This document shows positions 11,752-22,186 of a DNA stretch of 64,000 bases, piece after piece; the first letter of the stretch is position 1; every line of letters begins with the position of its first letter. A program made the position numbers and the translations under genes. The stretch comes from Telopea speciosissima. Lineage: Eukaryota; Streptophyta; Magnoliopsida; Proteales; Proteaceae. The stretch is from contig NC_057920.1 in NCBI RefSeq assembly GCF_018873765.1, forward strand, positions 6,957,307 to 7,021,306, in the 5' to 3' direction. The notes beneath the pieces were generated by a model that was given only the letters and a program-made list of their open reading frames with translations, had not been told where the DNA came from and did no database searches.

Positions 11752-12546
11752 TCAAAATAAAGCTTCTCCAACCCCTTCACCAATCAACTCAAGCAGAGCT
11801 CCAAGAAACCCTATTATCACATGAGTTGCAACGCCAACTGCTTGCCCTAACTTACTAGGCTTTTCAGGGGGCTTGACCCCATTAGAATAAAGGCCATTAA
11901 CCATGTTCTTAGCACAAACTACATGGAGGTGGTAATGCTCACAAACCCCACATCTGTAAACCCTCCCGGATCTCTTCCTCTTACACTCATGACACACAAA
12001 ATCCGAATCTCTACTTGTAATTGACATCTTATTTGATGATAAGAGTTTGAGGGTATGGACATGTACCGGAAACTTCATTTCCCAGGAAAGCTGAGCACAA
12101 CAAGGATGCATCCCGAAATTACATGTACTACAACGATAAGCGTATCCTTTCAAGCTCTTGCTGCATAAATCGCAGCTTGATCTCAAATATCCACCACCTT
12201 CATGCAATTCAGAACCACCATTTATTAGAATCAAGATCGAAAACTGAGGAGACAACATGAGTTGGTAGTTATACTCACCTGGTTTAGTGAAGAAGACGAG
12301 AGAGTGTTGGGTGTGGAGTGAGTGGGTGTTTAGAGATGGTGGAGCCAAGGCACAGAACTCATGGAGCTCAAAATCATCACATTCTAAACACTTGAACCTG
12401 TTGCCTGCCCCGAATTCTTTGCAACCCATGCACTTGAAGAGAGAAGGAAGGTTGATTGGTAATAGGGTATGCTGTGGATGACTGAAATGGAGAATTTCTT
12501 TCTCCTCTTCTTCAAGGATTGGAAGAGGAGAGGTTCTGATTTCCAT
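11752..12546 (-). CDS. DC1 domain protein, reads through a 35-bp intron-like segment
   Basis: An intact minus-strand DC1 protein of 264 residues. Module 1 has HFSHPQHTL, CMGC, CLECDDFELHEFC. Module 2 has CDLC, CSTCNFGMHPCC. Module 3 has CHEC, CGVCEHYHLHVVC. A hydrophobic C-terminus follows (VATHVIIGFLGALLELIGEG...). Between modules 1 and 2, after FFTKPG, the gene contains a splice-donor-like GTGAGT and an acceptor-like CTCCTCAG only 35 bp apart. That is too short for a normal plant intron, and removing it would shift the frame. Four further extra bases just downstream make the insert 39 bp, so reading through keeps the frame. The sister gene at 16469-17420 splices a 160-bp intron at exactly this place. 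Cellular role unknown; zinc binding is expected for the family. Confidence 0.88.
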   Translation of the reverse strand: MEIRTSPLPILEEEEKEILHFSHPQHTLLPINLPSLFKCMGCKEFGAGNRFKCLECDDFELHEFCALAPPSLNTHSLHTQHSLVFFTKPGEYNYQLMLSPQFSILILINGGSELHEGGGYLRSSCDLCSKSLKGYAYRCSTCNFGMHPCCAQLSWEMKFPVHVHTLKLLSSNKMSITSRDSDFVCHECKRKRSGRVYRCGVCEHYHLHVVCAKNMVNGLYSNGVKPPEKPSKLGQAVGVATHVIIGFLGALLELIGEGVGEALF

Positions 12547-12717
12547 GGATGGAGTGAGAGAGATGTAGTTCTCGATTTTCTGAATTGAAGGATTTTCTGA
12601 TCATAGGTTCCCCAGGCTTTAAACCGTTTAGACCGGCCTCTATAAACGGTGCAAGCACTTCATGGAGAATAATTAAAGGTAGATCTCTATCAATCTCTCT
12701 CGGAAAGAGGATGCCAG

Positions 12718-12718
<1 letters not shown>

Positions 12719-12802
<84 letters not shown>

Positions 12803-12807
12803 ATATA
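12719..12807. repeat. (TA)n microsatellite upstream of DC1 gene
   Basis: About 40 TA units, slightly interrupted near 12791, lie about 175 bp upstream of the ATG at 12546, within the promoter or leader region. The sister promoter has only a short TATATTTATATATAG at the matching place (about 17562-17576), so the tract expanded after the duplication. Confidence 0.9.
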
Positions 12808-12894
12808 ATGGGTTTTTATATATATCAACCCAAAATAAAATAAGGAATAACAAAAAAAAAGAGAAGGAAATCAATCGTTGAAAACAAAACCTAT

Positions 12895-13080
12895 CACGAG
12901 GTAGAAAAAAAATGGAAATATGTAACAACAATCACACAAACAAATATAAGGATTTAAATCATTTGATAAGATTGTCTACGTCCACAGTGAGATGAGATTT
13001 GTTTCACTATCAATGGAAAATAGGATTAATTGCATTACAAAGAAATAACCCTTGTTACATATTTATAACAAAACCCTATA
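12895..13080. mobile_element. Possible retrotransposon LTR fragment (fossil)
   Basis: A short piece with the phrases GTCTACGTCCACAG and TTTCACTATCAATGGAAAATAGGATTA, of the kind often seen in plant copia-type LTRs. A related fragment lies at about 60130-60275 (TTCACTATCAATGGAGAATAGG). No coding part is present. Old, incomplete, low certainty. Confidence 0.3.
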
Positions 13081-13183
13081 TAAGAATTTTACCAAAATAC
13101 CCAAAAACTATAGTCTACTGTAGCTGGCTACATTATGCATTGTATCTGCATCTCATTACATCTCATTGAGAAATAATGTTGCA

Positions 13184-13335
13184 GGCTGCCCGGTAGGACC
13201 ATCCTGTCGAGACACAGCAAGGTGGGGAATGACGTACTGCCTTATCCCTGTCCAAGCAGGGGTAAGACAGTCATTCCCTGTCTCACTGTGTCATGAAAGC
13301 ACAGTCCTGCCGGACAGCTCGATAGTAGAGGATCC
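13184..13335. mobile_element. GC-rich hairpin MITE, 'GCTGCCCGG' family, copy 2
   Basis: The left arm GCTGCCCGGTAGGACCATCC and the right arm (inverse of CAGTCCTGCCGGACAGCTC) pair, and the centre CTGCCTTATCCC...GGGGTAAGACAG pairs too. It is inserted in the upstream region of duplication unit 1. Unit 2 lacks it: its sequence passes from TTGCAGAGAGGG (about 17950) straight towards GATTCCTGATGGG. Confidence 0.75.
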
Positions 13336-14084
13336 AAATTGGAACCGTTACCAGTCTTGACTCTGGATGGATTCCTGATGGGATGGAAAGCTTTAAGATT
13401 AAGAGTGGGGAATACAAAATATCTATCTATAGTGCTCAGGGGAGAAAAACTGAGAGCATTGCAAGAAGGCAAAAGTTTCTGTTGCTTTCCTTTTTGCTTT
13501 TAACTTGAAAAGGAGTTTGCAAGTGATTTCGGCAGCGTGTCCCACCTTCAAGATTTTTTGACTACCCTTCATCTTCGAAGTGGATCGAATGATCGGGTCA
13601 CCCTGATGGCCCATGGATCTTTTATTGGATGAACAATATAATAGCTAGAGGTTCCCTCATCACAGCCTGTTTTCTTGACCCGATTACTTATGCCGTTGAT
13701 ATTAATGAACAAAAACATGGGCTTAATGGGAAGTTAAGAGAAAAAAGAAAATTCTATTTTTAAAAGCATTAATTAACGTGGGGAATTGGAAAGTTGAGAG
13801 AGTATATATTAATCCTTGATCCACAAAGTCAAGGATTCAGTCGTAATTTCAGGGAAAGGTTTGTTTCATCTCTTCACGTTTCGAATGCAGCTCCACAGGT
13901 ATTTATTCTTATTCGATTTAAAGTTGAAAACATATTTCAATAAAAACTCCAAAAGTTGAAAACGATACAAATTTGGCAGCCTTACTCTTGAGTCTTGACA
14001 AAGTTTTCCTCTCTTTTTTTATTTTTTCTTTCTTATGTTTAAAAAAAAAAAAAAATAAATAAATAAATAAAACCTACCAGGGTT

Positions 14085-14255
14085 TTAGTAATCCGCAGAG
14101 ACTGTTACTGAACCGGATCGGTCTGGATCGGTTATGTTTTCATTAAAAATATTATTTTCTCATTTTTACCCATGTCTGTATCGATCCACCAATACAGGAC
14201 TGGTATAAGTCTCCACCGATATTGATGTGTACCGATTCCTCAAACTATGCTACGT
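14085..14255. mobile_element. Degenerate inverted repeat of the 'GGTATCGATACC' family
   Basis: The segment holds phrases such as CCGGATCGGTCTGGATCGG and TGTATCGATCC with opposing copies at its ends, resembling the element at 19150. Boundaries uncertain. Confidence 0.4.
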
Positions 14256-14266
14256 ACTCTCGAATA

Positions 14267-14442
14267 ATTATCACTTCCAACTCGCTGCCTGCTCCAATTT
14301 CCTTCAATTCCTCACATAAGAGCAGAAATGACCAGCCTACCCCACCTTGGGTAGTGTGTTCAAGTAAGGGGTAGGGTGGTCATTTCCACTCCTATATGAG
14401 GGATTGGACGAATTGGAGCAGACAGCGAATTGGAGGGGATAA
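14267..14442. mobile_element. Hairpin MITE, 'CGCTGCCTGCTCCAAT' family
   Basis: The left arm (ACTCGCTGCCTGCTCCAATT) pairs with the right arm (AATTGGAGCAGACAGCGAAT). The inner arms (GAAATGACCAGCCTACCCC / GGGGTAGGGTGGTCATTTCC) pair as well. About 176 bp and non-coding. Confidence 0.7.
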
Positions 14443-14771
14443 CGATTCACCTACTCTCCTAGCTCCTACCAACCTACTTCCATCAAGACATACAAAATTA
14501 CATTTTTATTGATGCCCTGCATTCACTTTTATTGGCTGTTACGATGATGTAGGCACTACCTGACTAAACATCGATTACATGTCTTTTTTGTTTTTTTTTG
14601 GCCAATTGCACACGCCACCTCAAAGTATTAAGAATTTTTATCCGCTGCTGTAACTGGAGCGCTGCTGTGCGCATCGTGCGGCGCAGCAGCAGCCATGTGC
14701 ACACAGTGGGGCCAATATTAACCAACCTGTGAAGTTGGGGTCATTTTGATGCCCTCCAATAATAAGCAAAT

Positions 14772-14940
14772 GGGAAGCAGTTTTCTGTACGGGAGTGTGG
14801 CCTACGCCAGCACTCCTATGTGTCTATCTCTCTCCTTCTTAAAACAAGGAGACAGAGGTGTCTTTTTACATGGGGAGGAGAGAGATAGACTCATGTGAGT
14901 GCTGGCATAGGCCATACTCCCGGACAGAGAACTTTTTCCC
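14772..14940. mobile_element. Mutator-like MITE with 9-bp target-site duplication, copy 1
   Basis: The 169-bp element starts GGGAAGCAGTTTTCTG and ends inversely with CAGAGAACTTTTTCCC. Inside, the arm GGAGTGTGGCCTACGCCAGC pairs with GCTGGCATAGGCCATACTCC. Exact 9-bp duplications TAAGCAAAT flank it (14763-14771 and 14941-14949). The other duplication unit has the unoccupied site TAAACAAAT at 18539-18547. Confidence 0.85.
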
Positions 14941-15289
14941 TAAGCAAATTTAACGCATTGAAAGATAATGTGAGAAAAAGAATTAATGGACCGTGGGCTC
15001 TGGACCATGTTTGAGAGTCCAATTTAAAAACTAAAAACATTAGATGTGGAGAGTTATAGGAAGATACCAAGACTTGAACAAACCGTGAGACTATAACTCT
15101 CTAATTTCCAACACTTATTGAATAACATGCCATTAAATTATTAAGTTTTTCTTCTTTTGTTTTTGTTTTTTTTAGGGGGGGTGTAAAAAGTAAAAACATC
15201 TAATTTCGTTCCCAATTATTGGCTGTAATATATGACTAATGTTCATTGTTAATTGAGTTCTTGTTACTTCTTTTTACACTAGAAACAGA

Positions 15290-15545
15290 TCACAACTGAG
15301 GGAATTGGCTGATACCAATAATGATTTTAGCTATTCAATATAGCTGATACCAAAACCGATTTTTGACGATCTAATACAACCGATTCTGAAAAAAAAAAAA
15401 AACAAAAAACTCAAGGATCTACGGAATATTACTAGGATCTACTGATTCTAGGGTTTTTTGTTTAGGCCAATTCAGACCCGATTCAAATAAGAATCGGCAT
15501 TGATCATTTCCATCACCGATTCCCAATTTAAAAACCCTGATTCAG
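15290..15545. mobile_element. Degenerate inverted-repeat element
   Basis: Opposing phrases GGCTGATACCAA and CCAATTCAGACCCGATTC, plus short A-runs, suggest a decayed relative of the GATACC-rich hairpin family. No coding content. Low certainty. Confidence 0.3.
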
Positions 15546-16200
15546 AGTCTCAAACAGACTCCAATTAGTTTATGGCAATTGGGATCTGGAGGCATGTTCC
15601 AAAATGGGGTTCAGATGATGTGGAACAGAGGAAGCAGGAAGAGAAGATGAAAATTTTAAAATTTTGGAAGGATAAAACAATGCCACATGAGCTATGAGGA
15701 TTCCGTACATTGCATAATATAGACAATACAATATTTTCCTATACATTTGATAACCACATTATGAAGCCATTGGAGTTTCTAAGGATCTCACAAGCAATCA
15801 TGGTGCTCACTCTAATTGGATGGTATATACCACATAATGCTTTCTTGTTGCAATTTTTTTTTAAAAAATATATTATCCATTCACCCTAAATAAAGGTCGC
15901 AATTTTATTGGAATTTTCATTCCACCCAAAAGAAGGAAAAAATAAAATAAAAAATCATGGAGTGAAGTGCTCTTGAATCAAATCTAGATACCATAATTTG
16001 TTTTCCAACCAATGTGTACTGTACACGAATCAAATTGATCTTTGAATTGCCAACCATGATTAGGACAAAACAAACATACGAAAACTATATCCATTAATAC
16101 AAACATATTAATTCTCAATACAAACATGATTCGTGAGGTAAATCATAATTTATCATGAACTTATAGCAGTCAATCCTTTACAAAAATACTATAAGGTATT

Positions 16201-16325
16201 TGATCGATACGTTAAAAGCTCTAGAGCTAATGAAACGCATTAAATCAAATCCTTTAACCTATGTCATACTAGACTGACCCAGTCTAGCACCCATACACTA
16301 GAATGGGCCCCATTAGGCACATAAC
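16201..16325. mobile_element. ~130-bp short repeat, 3'-flank copy
   Basis: This block begins TGATCGATACGTTAAAAG and contains CATTAAATCAAATCCTTTAA, ACCTATGTCATACTAG and CCCATACACTAGAATG. It matches the body of the intron at 17014-17140 along its whole length, by eye about three quarters identical, in the same orientation. The sister gene lacks it: there GGCAATTTCACAACAAACC (about 11679) is continuous, whereas here the flanks are interrupted. No coding capacity and no obvious terminal inverted repeats. Confidence 0.7.
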
Positions 16326-16468
16326 AAACACATACAATTCACAACAAGCTACATATCCTTCATACGTACCCTTCTTCAATTCTTTGGATTGGGGGAGGAA
16401 GGGGGAAGAAGGGTTTGGTTCATTTGCCAGGGGTTTGGAAACAAATAATAATACAAAATCTGGTTGTT

Positions 16469-17420
16469 TTAACTTGATATTCCTTTGGTGATGGAACTGC
16501 TTTTCATAGCAATAGTATCAAATAAAGCTCCACCAACCCCTTCTCCAATCCCCTCAAGCAACCCTCCAATGAACCCTATTATCACATGAGATGCGATCCC
16601 AACCGCTCGCCCAAACTTGCTAGGGTTTTCAGGGGCTTTGATGCCATTAGCATATAAACCATTAACCATATTCTTAGCACAAACTGCATGGAGGTTATAC
16701 TCACAAGCCCCACATCTGTAAACCCTACCAGATCGCTTCTTCTTACACTCATTACAGAAAAAATCCGAGTCTCCACTTGTTGACATCGTTGATGATAACA
16801 GTTTAAGGGTGTGGACATGCACCGGAAAATTCATTTCCCAGGAAAGCTGAGCACAACAAGGATGCATAGCGAAATTACATGTACTACAACGAAAAGCATA
16901 TCCTTTCATGCTCTTGCTGCATACATCGCAGCTTGATCGCAAATATCCACCTTCAAGTAATTCAGAATAACCATTGATTAGATTCAAGAAAACTGAGGAC
17001 AATTGTTAAGTTCTTGATCGATACATCAAAAGTTTCAACGCTGACAAAATACATTAAATCAAATTCTTTAACCTATCTCATACTAGGTTGGCTCAATTTA
17101 GGGGCGACCCATACACTAGATTGAAGCCGAATAGACACATCAGAGAACTCACCTGGTTTAGTAAAGAAGACGAGAGAGTGTTGAGTGTGGAGTGAGTGGC
17201 TTTTTAGAGATGGTGGAGCCAAGGCACAGAACTCATGGAGCTCAAAATCACAGTGTAGACACTTGAACCTGTTGCCTGCACCGAATTCTTTGCAACCCAT
17301 GCACGTGAAGAAATAGGGAAGGGTGATTTGAAACAGGGTATGCTGTGGATGACTGAAATGGAGTATCTGTTTCTGATCTTCTTCAAGGATTGGAGGAGAA
17401 GGAGCGGTTCTGATTTCCAT
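16469..17420 (-). CDS. DC1 domain protein, two exons
   Basis: Minus-strand sister of the gene at 11752. Exon 1 is 17420-17153 and exon 2 is 16992-16469; the 160-bp intron (17152-16993) starts GTGAGT and ends TCCTCAG, phase 1. Spliced product 263 residues, against 264 in the sister. Module 1 has HFSHPQHTL, CMGC, CLHCDFELHEFC; module 2 has CDVC, CSTCNFAMHPCC; module 3 has CNEC, CGACEYNLHAVC. A hydrophobic C-terminus (SHVIIGFIGGLLEGIGEG) is followed by about 16 extra residues that the sister lacks. Without splicing the protein would stop soon after module 1, so the intron is needed. Its body is a copy of the ~130-bp repeat also found in the 3' flank. Zinc binding is expected; function unknown. 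Confidence 0.85.
17014..17140. mobile_element. ~130-bp short repeat forming the DC1 intron body
   Basis: It begins TGATCGATACATCAAAAG and contains CATTAAATCAAATTCTTTAA, ACCTATCTCATACTAG and CCCATACACTAGATTG, matching 16201-16325. It fills almost the whole intron of the DC1 gene. The sister gene has only 35 bp between the same splice-like signals. Confidence 0.75.
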
Positions 17421-18725
17421 CGATGGAGATTTGTTAGTGAAGAAGTAGTGAAATGTTGTAGATAGACTCTCTTGAAGGATTTTCTACTTATGGGTTTCCC
17501 AGGCTTTTAAACCGTTGCGTTGAGACCTCCTCTATGAAGGGTACAAGCACTTGATGGAGAATATATTTATATATAGAGTCTAGAGTCTAGATAGATCGAT
17601 CGGTAGAGAATATTTATGCTGGAAAGTTGGAATACGAGTACATTAATTATTGGTTGCAAACTGTATAACAAAATTCTTCGATCTCATGGGTTTATCTATA
17701 CATGAGGATGAGCTCTCATGGCCGTAGGATGGATGGTGGATCAATCATCAACTGTGGGCCGTGGCCCATCTAGTCTACTCCATTATTGTATCTTATTGAT
17801 CTAATAGGCGGTTGGTGAGGGAGTAGTCCTTTTTCTTGGCACTCCTCCCATGGATAACAGATTCCAGTTCTTTTCTTGGAAGAGTCTACAGCAGCTGGGC
17901 TGTATGGACTGCGTCTGCATCTCATCATGTCCTATTGAGAAAAAATTTGCAGAGAGGGTCCCATATAGAGTCTAGATTCCTGATGGGCTGGGAAGCTTTT
18001 AGGGATGGACAATTGGACATAGTGCTCACTCACTGCTCAGGGTAGAAAAATTGAGACCAATCCTTCCATCCATCTAAGTCTGTCTTTCTGCTGCTGCTTT
18101 CTTGTTTGCTGTTTTTTTATGGAGACGATGACTTAGCACGTGATTTTGGGAACATGTCCTTTTGTCAAGATTTTTTGGTTCGTCTCTTCTTTTTTCTTTT
18201 ATTTTTTTAAAACCTTTCTTTGCCTTCAAAGTGGTACCACCGATTTTCACGATCTAGGAAAATTATCACCTCAATTTGTCTATTTATCAATTTTTACAAT
18301 TTTCTCTAATAGAAAGAGGTAGATCCCTTCCAGACAGGGGGTAAGAATGTAAGATGATCATTTTTATCTCCTATTAGATGAAATTTAGAAAGTTGACGAA
18401 AGATATGTTAAGGAGATAATGGGATCACCCAGATGTTAGATGGGGCCCATGTTTGTTTTTGTGACAAATTTTTTTTGGCACCCTCTCTCTCTCGCGAAAG
18501 GTGTCAAGGTGGGGTTGTTTTGGTGCCCTACAATCATATAAACAAATCCAATAAAAGGGACAAAGCAACCATTTCAACTTTCTTCCCTAGTTTCCCTCTT
18601 CGTGAGTTGTAGAACATTGTTAGAAATTGATTGGGTAAGATGCAATAAGGCTTGTTGATTCCCAATTATTGGCCATAATTCATTACTGATCTGTTCCATT
18701 GAGTGAGTTCTTGTATTATTTTTTT

Positions 18726-18889
18726 GGGAAGCAGTTTTCGGGAGTGTGGTCTACGCCAGTACTCTCATGTGTCTATCTCTCTCCTCCTTAAAATAAGGGG
18801 ATAGAAATGTCTTTTCACATGGGGAGGAGAGATATAGAATCATGGGAGTACTGGCGTAGGCCACACTTTCGGACAGAAAACTTTTTCCC
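18726..18889. mobile_element. Mutator-like MITE with 9-bp target-site duplication, copy 2
   Basis: A 164-bp element from GGGAAGCAGTTTTC to AACTTTTTCCC, with arms GGTCTACGCCAGTACTC and GAGTACTGGCGTAGGCC. Exact 9-bp flanks TATTTTTTT lie at 18717-18725 and 18890-18898. Unit 1 of the duplication is unoccupied at the matching place (about 15262-15280). Confidence 0.85.
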
Positions 18890-19149
18890 TATTTTTTTTA
18901 CACAAGAAACATATCATAAAAGAGGATTGGTCCATGCAATTTCAATCCAACGATATATATATATATATTGATTTTGACTAATTTTTCATCCGTTGCTCTT
19001 TCACTGGTGATGTCACTATGTAATTGAACTCTTGTGTAATTATTAACTCTAACTCCTATTGTATAGGGTTGGATTCCGCATCTCCATCCGAATAAAAAAG
19101 AATGACAAATAAATTCTTAAAGGAGATCTTCAATAATTTTGCTCGTGAG

Positions 19150-19363
19150 CATGGTTTGAGGTATTGGATCAGATCAGTCGATCTTGGTCGGATCGGATCG
19201 GTATTGGTCGAGACCGATCCAACTACACGGACAGGGGTAAAAATGAAAAAAAATCAGATTTTTTTATAAAAATAAGAGCAAGAGTGTCTTATTTGCTCGC
19301 ATTTATACAATCCTGATCCGTATCGATCAATCCGATCCAACTGATACCAAGATTACGAACCAT
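19150..19363. mobile_element. GATACC-type hairpin element with 9-bp target-site duplication
   Basis: A 214-bp element with ends CATGGTTTGAGGTATTGG and CCAAGATTACGAACCAT. Inside it are opposing GATCGG/CCGATC-rich arms. The 9-bp direct repeat GCTCGTGAG lies at 19141-19149 and 19364-19372, consistent with a Mutator-like element. Decayed relatives occur near 6655, 14085, 37325, 38708 and 55303. Confidence 0.7.
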
Positions 19364-20666
19364 GCTCGTGAGAGGTTATTTCTTGGTTTCATTGCGTCAC
19401 AAGCAAGATACAGGCAAACTATTCTTCCTTCATCATAGGTGAAAGGAAACTTTTTTTGGCAATTGGGATTAGGAATCATGCTCGGAAATGGGCTTTAGAA
19501 AATAGTCCAAATAAGAAAGGAAGAAAATGATTATAAAATTTTAGTTATGTGCCCAAATCTTTAATAAAAAGGAGTTTAATCATAGGAAGGAAGAATTCTT
19601 CTTGTTGTTGACAACAGATTTTTCATTCAATCAATCGCTGTTATCAATGATGATGCTTTTATAGTTTAATCTATTTTTGACAATTGATCAACATTGACCG
19701 GATTAGATACTTAGATCATGGATAATTTTTTTCTTCTGAAAGTAATAATTATATATATTTTTTTGTTAACAAGAAGGGATTATATTGTTTAATAAAAAAA
19801 AGGTAAGTATTAAATGAAAAATAATAACAAAATAGTTAGCCCTCATCCCCAATTTTTTTTTGGGATAAGAATGTCATTTTATTATAATGATACTTCCCTT
19901 ATTTTTGTGAGTTAAATATTGGCTACCCTACCAAAGTTATAGTTTGTGACATGAAGCATGTCTCATAGATTTGGATTCAGATCCTCTCCAACTACTTGGG
20001 CGACCAACTCTTCTCCAACCACCTATCCAACGGTTGGGCGGATTTTGGATATGCATCCCAAAAAAGTATAATTTTGAATTAATTTTTTTTTAAGGAAAGA
20101 AAAAAAGAAATGTCACCTATAGAGGTCTTATCCAGCCAAACCTATTTCATTATATGCAATACAATATAGTAATTAAATTTATTCAATCAGAAACAGGATT
20201 TGGGATCCAATCCAATCATGATTAACCCAAATTAGAAAGAACAAAAAAAGGTAAGAAAAAACAATAAGGGAAATGACTTTGATGTCCAATGCGATAGCTT
20301 CAAGGGTCAACGTGCACAAAAATAAGGATAGAAATATGCAAATATGAGAAATGTATTTCATACAAAATGATTTCTTGAATTGCATAGTATCCTCCATATA
20401 TAATTTCCTTTTGGTTACTACTTTGATTCAACATTTATGACAATGTGCATTTGGGTTAAAAAAAATTATCATATTGAAATTGAGATCATTTCCCTAAAAA
20501 AATCTCTAAAATCAAACAAAACCCCAAGCAGCACATTTTACATAGGATCTACAAATGAAAATGATTTTATAATTTCCTAATCATCCACTGAAATCTCACA
20601 GCAATCTTCATAACACGATTCTTAACCTTGCGTCTTTGACAATGCCCAAGTTGACAATTATGTAAT

Positions 20667-20821
20667 GGGAAAAAGAAGTCTGTTTGAGATTGTGGTATAT
20701 GCTAGCATTCCCATGAGTCTATCTCTCTCTTCTCCATATGAAAAGACACTTTTGCCTCCTTGTTTTGAGGAAGAGAGAGATAGACACTACGCCAACACTC
20801 CCAGACAAAAAACTACTTCCC
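20667..20821. mobile_element. Mutator-like MITE, reverse orientation copy
   Basis: A 155-bp element of the GGGAA...TTCCC family. Arms TGTGGTATATGCTAGCATTC and ACTACGCCAACACTC flank GAGTCTATCTCTCTC and its inverse. The flanks TTATGTAAT and GTAGGTAAT agree in six of nine positions, so the insertion is older than copies 1-3. Confidence 0.7.
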
Positions 20822-22030
20822 GTAGGTAATATTCCATCAACCACAAATAAAACCATGCATTGGATATTGTCGGTGCAATTCCGCTTCTTGGTAAATCTGA
20901 ACCCCAACTCGGTTTCATGTTGTTGATATGTTAGGAGTTATAGAGTTATAATCTCACATTGGTTTGTTCAAATTATTGGTGCGGTATCTCCATTGAATGC
21001 TTTAAGATTTTGAATTGGACCTTCTGATATATGTTGTTGGTAGGGCATATAATATGGTGTCAATGAGTCAACTATTCGATTAACAAGTTAAAATACACTG
21101 CAAGTAAATGGACATCACAGTAAAATATCTTTCAAGAGAAGAGAAACGCTAAGTGGATAAGGAGATCGATCATCGTTTCTGTTCAATCCTATTTAGTTAG
21201 GAACGCATTTTCTTGCACCCATGGTGAAGGAAGAATCCCTTACCCAAGGGCATCACGGCCGTCAGATGACCAATGTAAAAGGTATTTTCATATAAATTCA
21301 TCAATATAGTGGGAGTTTGTTGATAAAGGGTATTTTCGAATTCATTGACAAAGATTGTAGTTATTTGAAAGGATATTCATGACTTTGTCAATAGGAGTTG
21401 GGATTTGTTGATTGGACAAGAGTCCCATCGCATGATCACATCATCGGTGGTCAACAGATTCTTCATCCCTAACAGGTGAAGCAAAACTTTTATCATTTAA
21501 TTATACATACTTGTCTTCCAAAATATACTAAAATCGGTTATAGATATAAAAAAAAAAACTTTTTTGGGGGGTAAACTATTGATATCAATATTTCAATCAC
21601 GGTTTCTTAGTATTAAGAATCTTTATAACACATTTATCATTGACCATAACCTTTTGCCCATTAAATAAAAAAAATAAACAAAGCTTTGTGAAGTAAGAGA
21701 AATGTTAGCACTATGAATCGGAGTAGGTCAGAAAACTCTAGGAACCACTCAAGTGAAAAAAGACCTAAGCTTCAAGCATCCAAAAACACAAGGGGTTGAA
21801 AAAATAATGGAAGGTTAGAATGAAAGATATTAAGGGTGCAAGTTGGCCGGGCCTGAGTTGTGGAATAGTTAAAATTTAAATCAACTTAAGCCCAGACCAG
21901 ATCCCTGAGCCCTGGACTAGCCGGCTCATTAAGGGTATTCTGCATCGACTGTTGAGCTTGAATGGATTAAAAAATATAATCTAAAAATTTTGGTGAATGG
22001 GTGCGCGTCCCTTTGTAATACTATCAATTT

Positions 22031-22100
22031 GGATCTTCGTCAATCAACCCGGCAGAACTGTGCTGTCAAGACACGGTGAGACGTGTAATGATCGCTTTTA
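22031..22100. mobile_element. Half element of the 'GCTGCCCGG' hairpin family
   Basis: It begins GGATCTTCGTCAATCAACCC, then GGCAGAACTGTGCTGTC, AAGACACGGTGAG and TAATGATCGC, equal to the left arm of the copy at 56276. The right arm is missing. Confidence 0.55.
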
Positions 22101-22186
22101 ACCACCAACTTGGCATATATAAAATAGTACAACGTCAAACCAAATGAACTATTAGTACTGTTTTTGAGGTTTAATATCTCAATGCA

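Larger units (their letters stand above)
11560..15660. repeat. Tandem segmental duplication, unit 1
   Basis: Unit 1 carries the minus-strand DC1 gene at 11752-12546 and its flanks. Collinear matches to unit 2 include the 3' flank (AATTCTCAATACAAC), the promoter phrase (CCCAGGCTTTAAACCGTT at 12610), GATTCCTGATGGG at 13369, GCCCTCCAATAATAAGCAAAT at 14751, CCCAATTATTGGC at 15211 and GGCAATTGGGAT at 15576. Gaps between the matches correspond to separate insertions. Boundaries are approximate. Confidence 0.75.
16080..19550. repeat. Tandem segmental duplication, unit 2
   Basis: Unit 2 is the direct-orientation sister of 11560-15660. It contains the DC1 gene at 16469-17420 and collinear flanks, ending at GGCAATTGGGATTAGG (about 19459). 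It carries its own insertions: two ~130-bp repeats (16201 and 17014), a Mutator-like MITE (18726-18889) and a GATACC-type hairpin (19150-19363). Confidence 0.75.
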
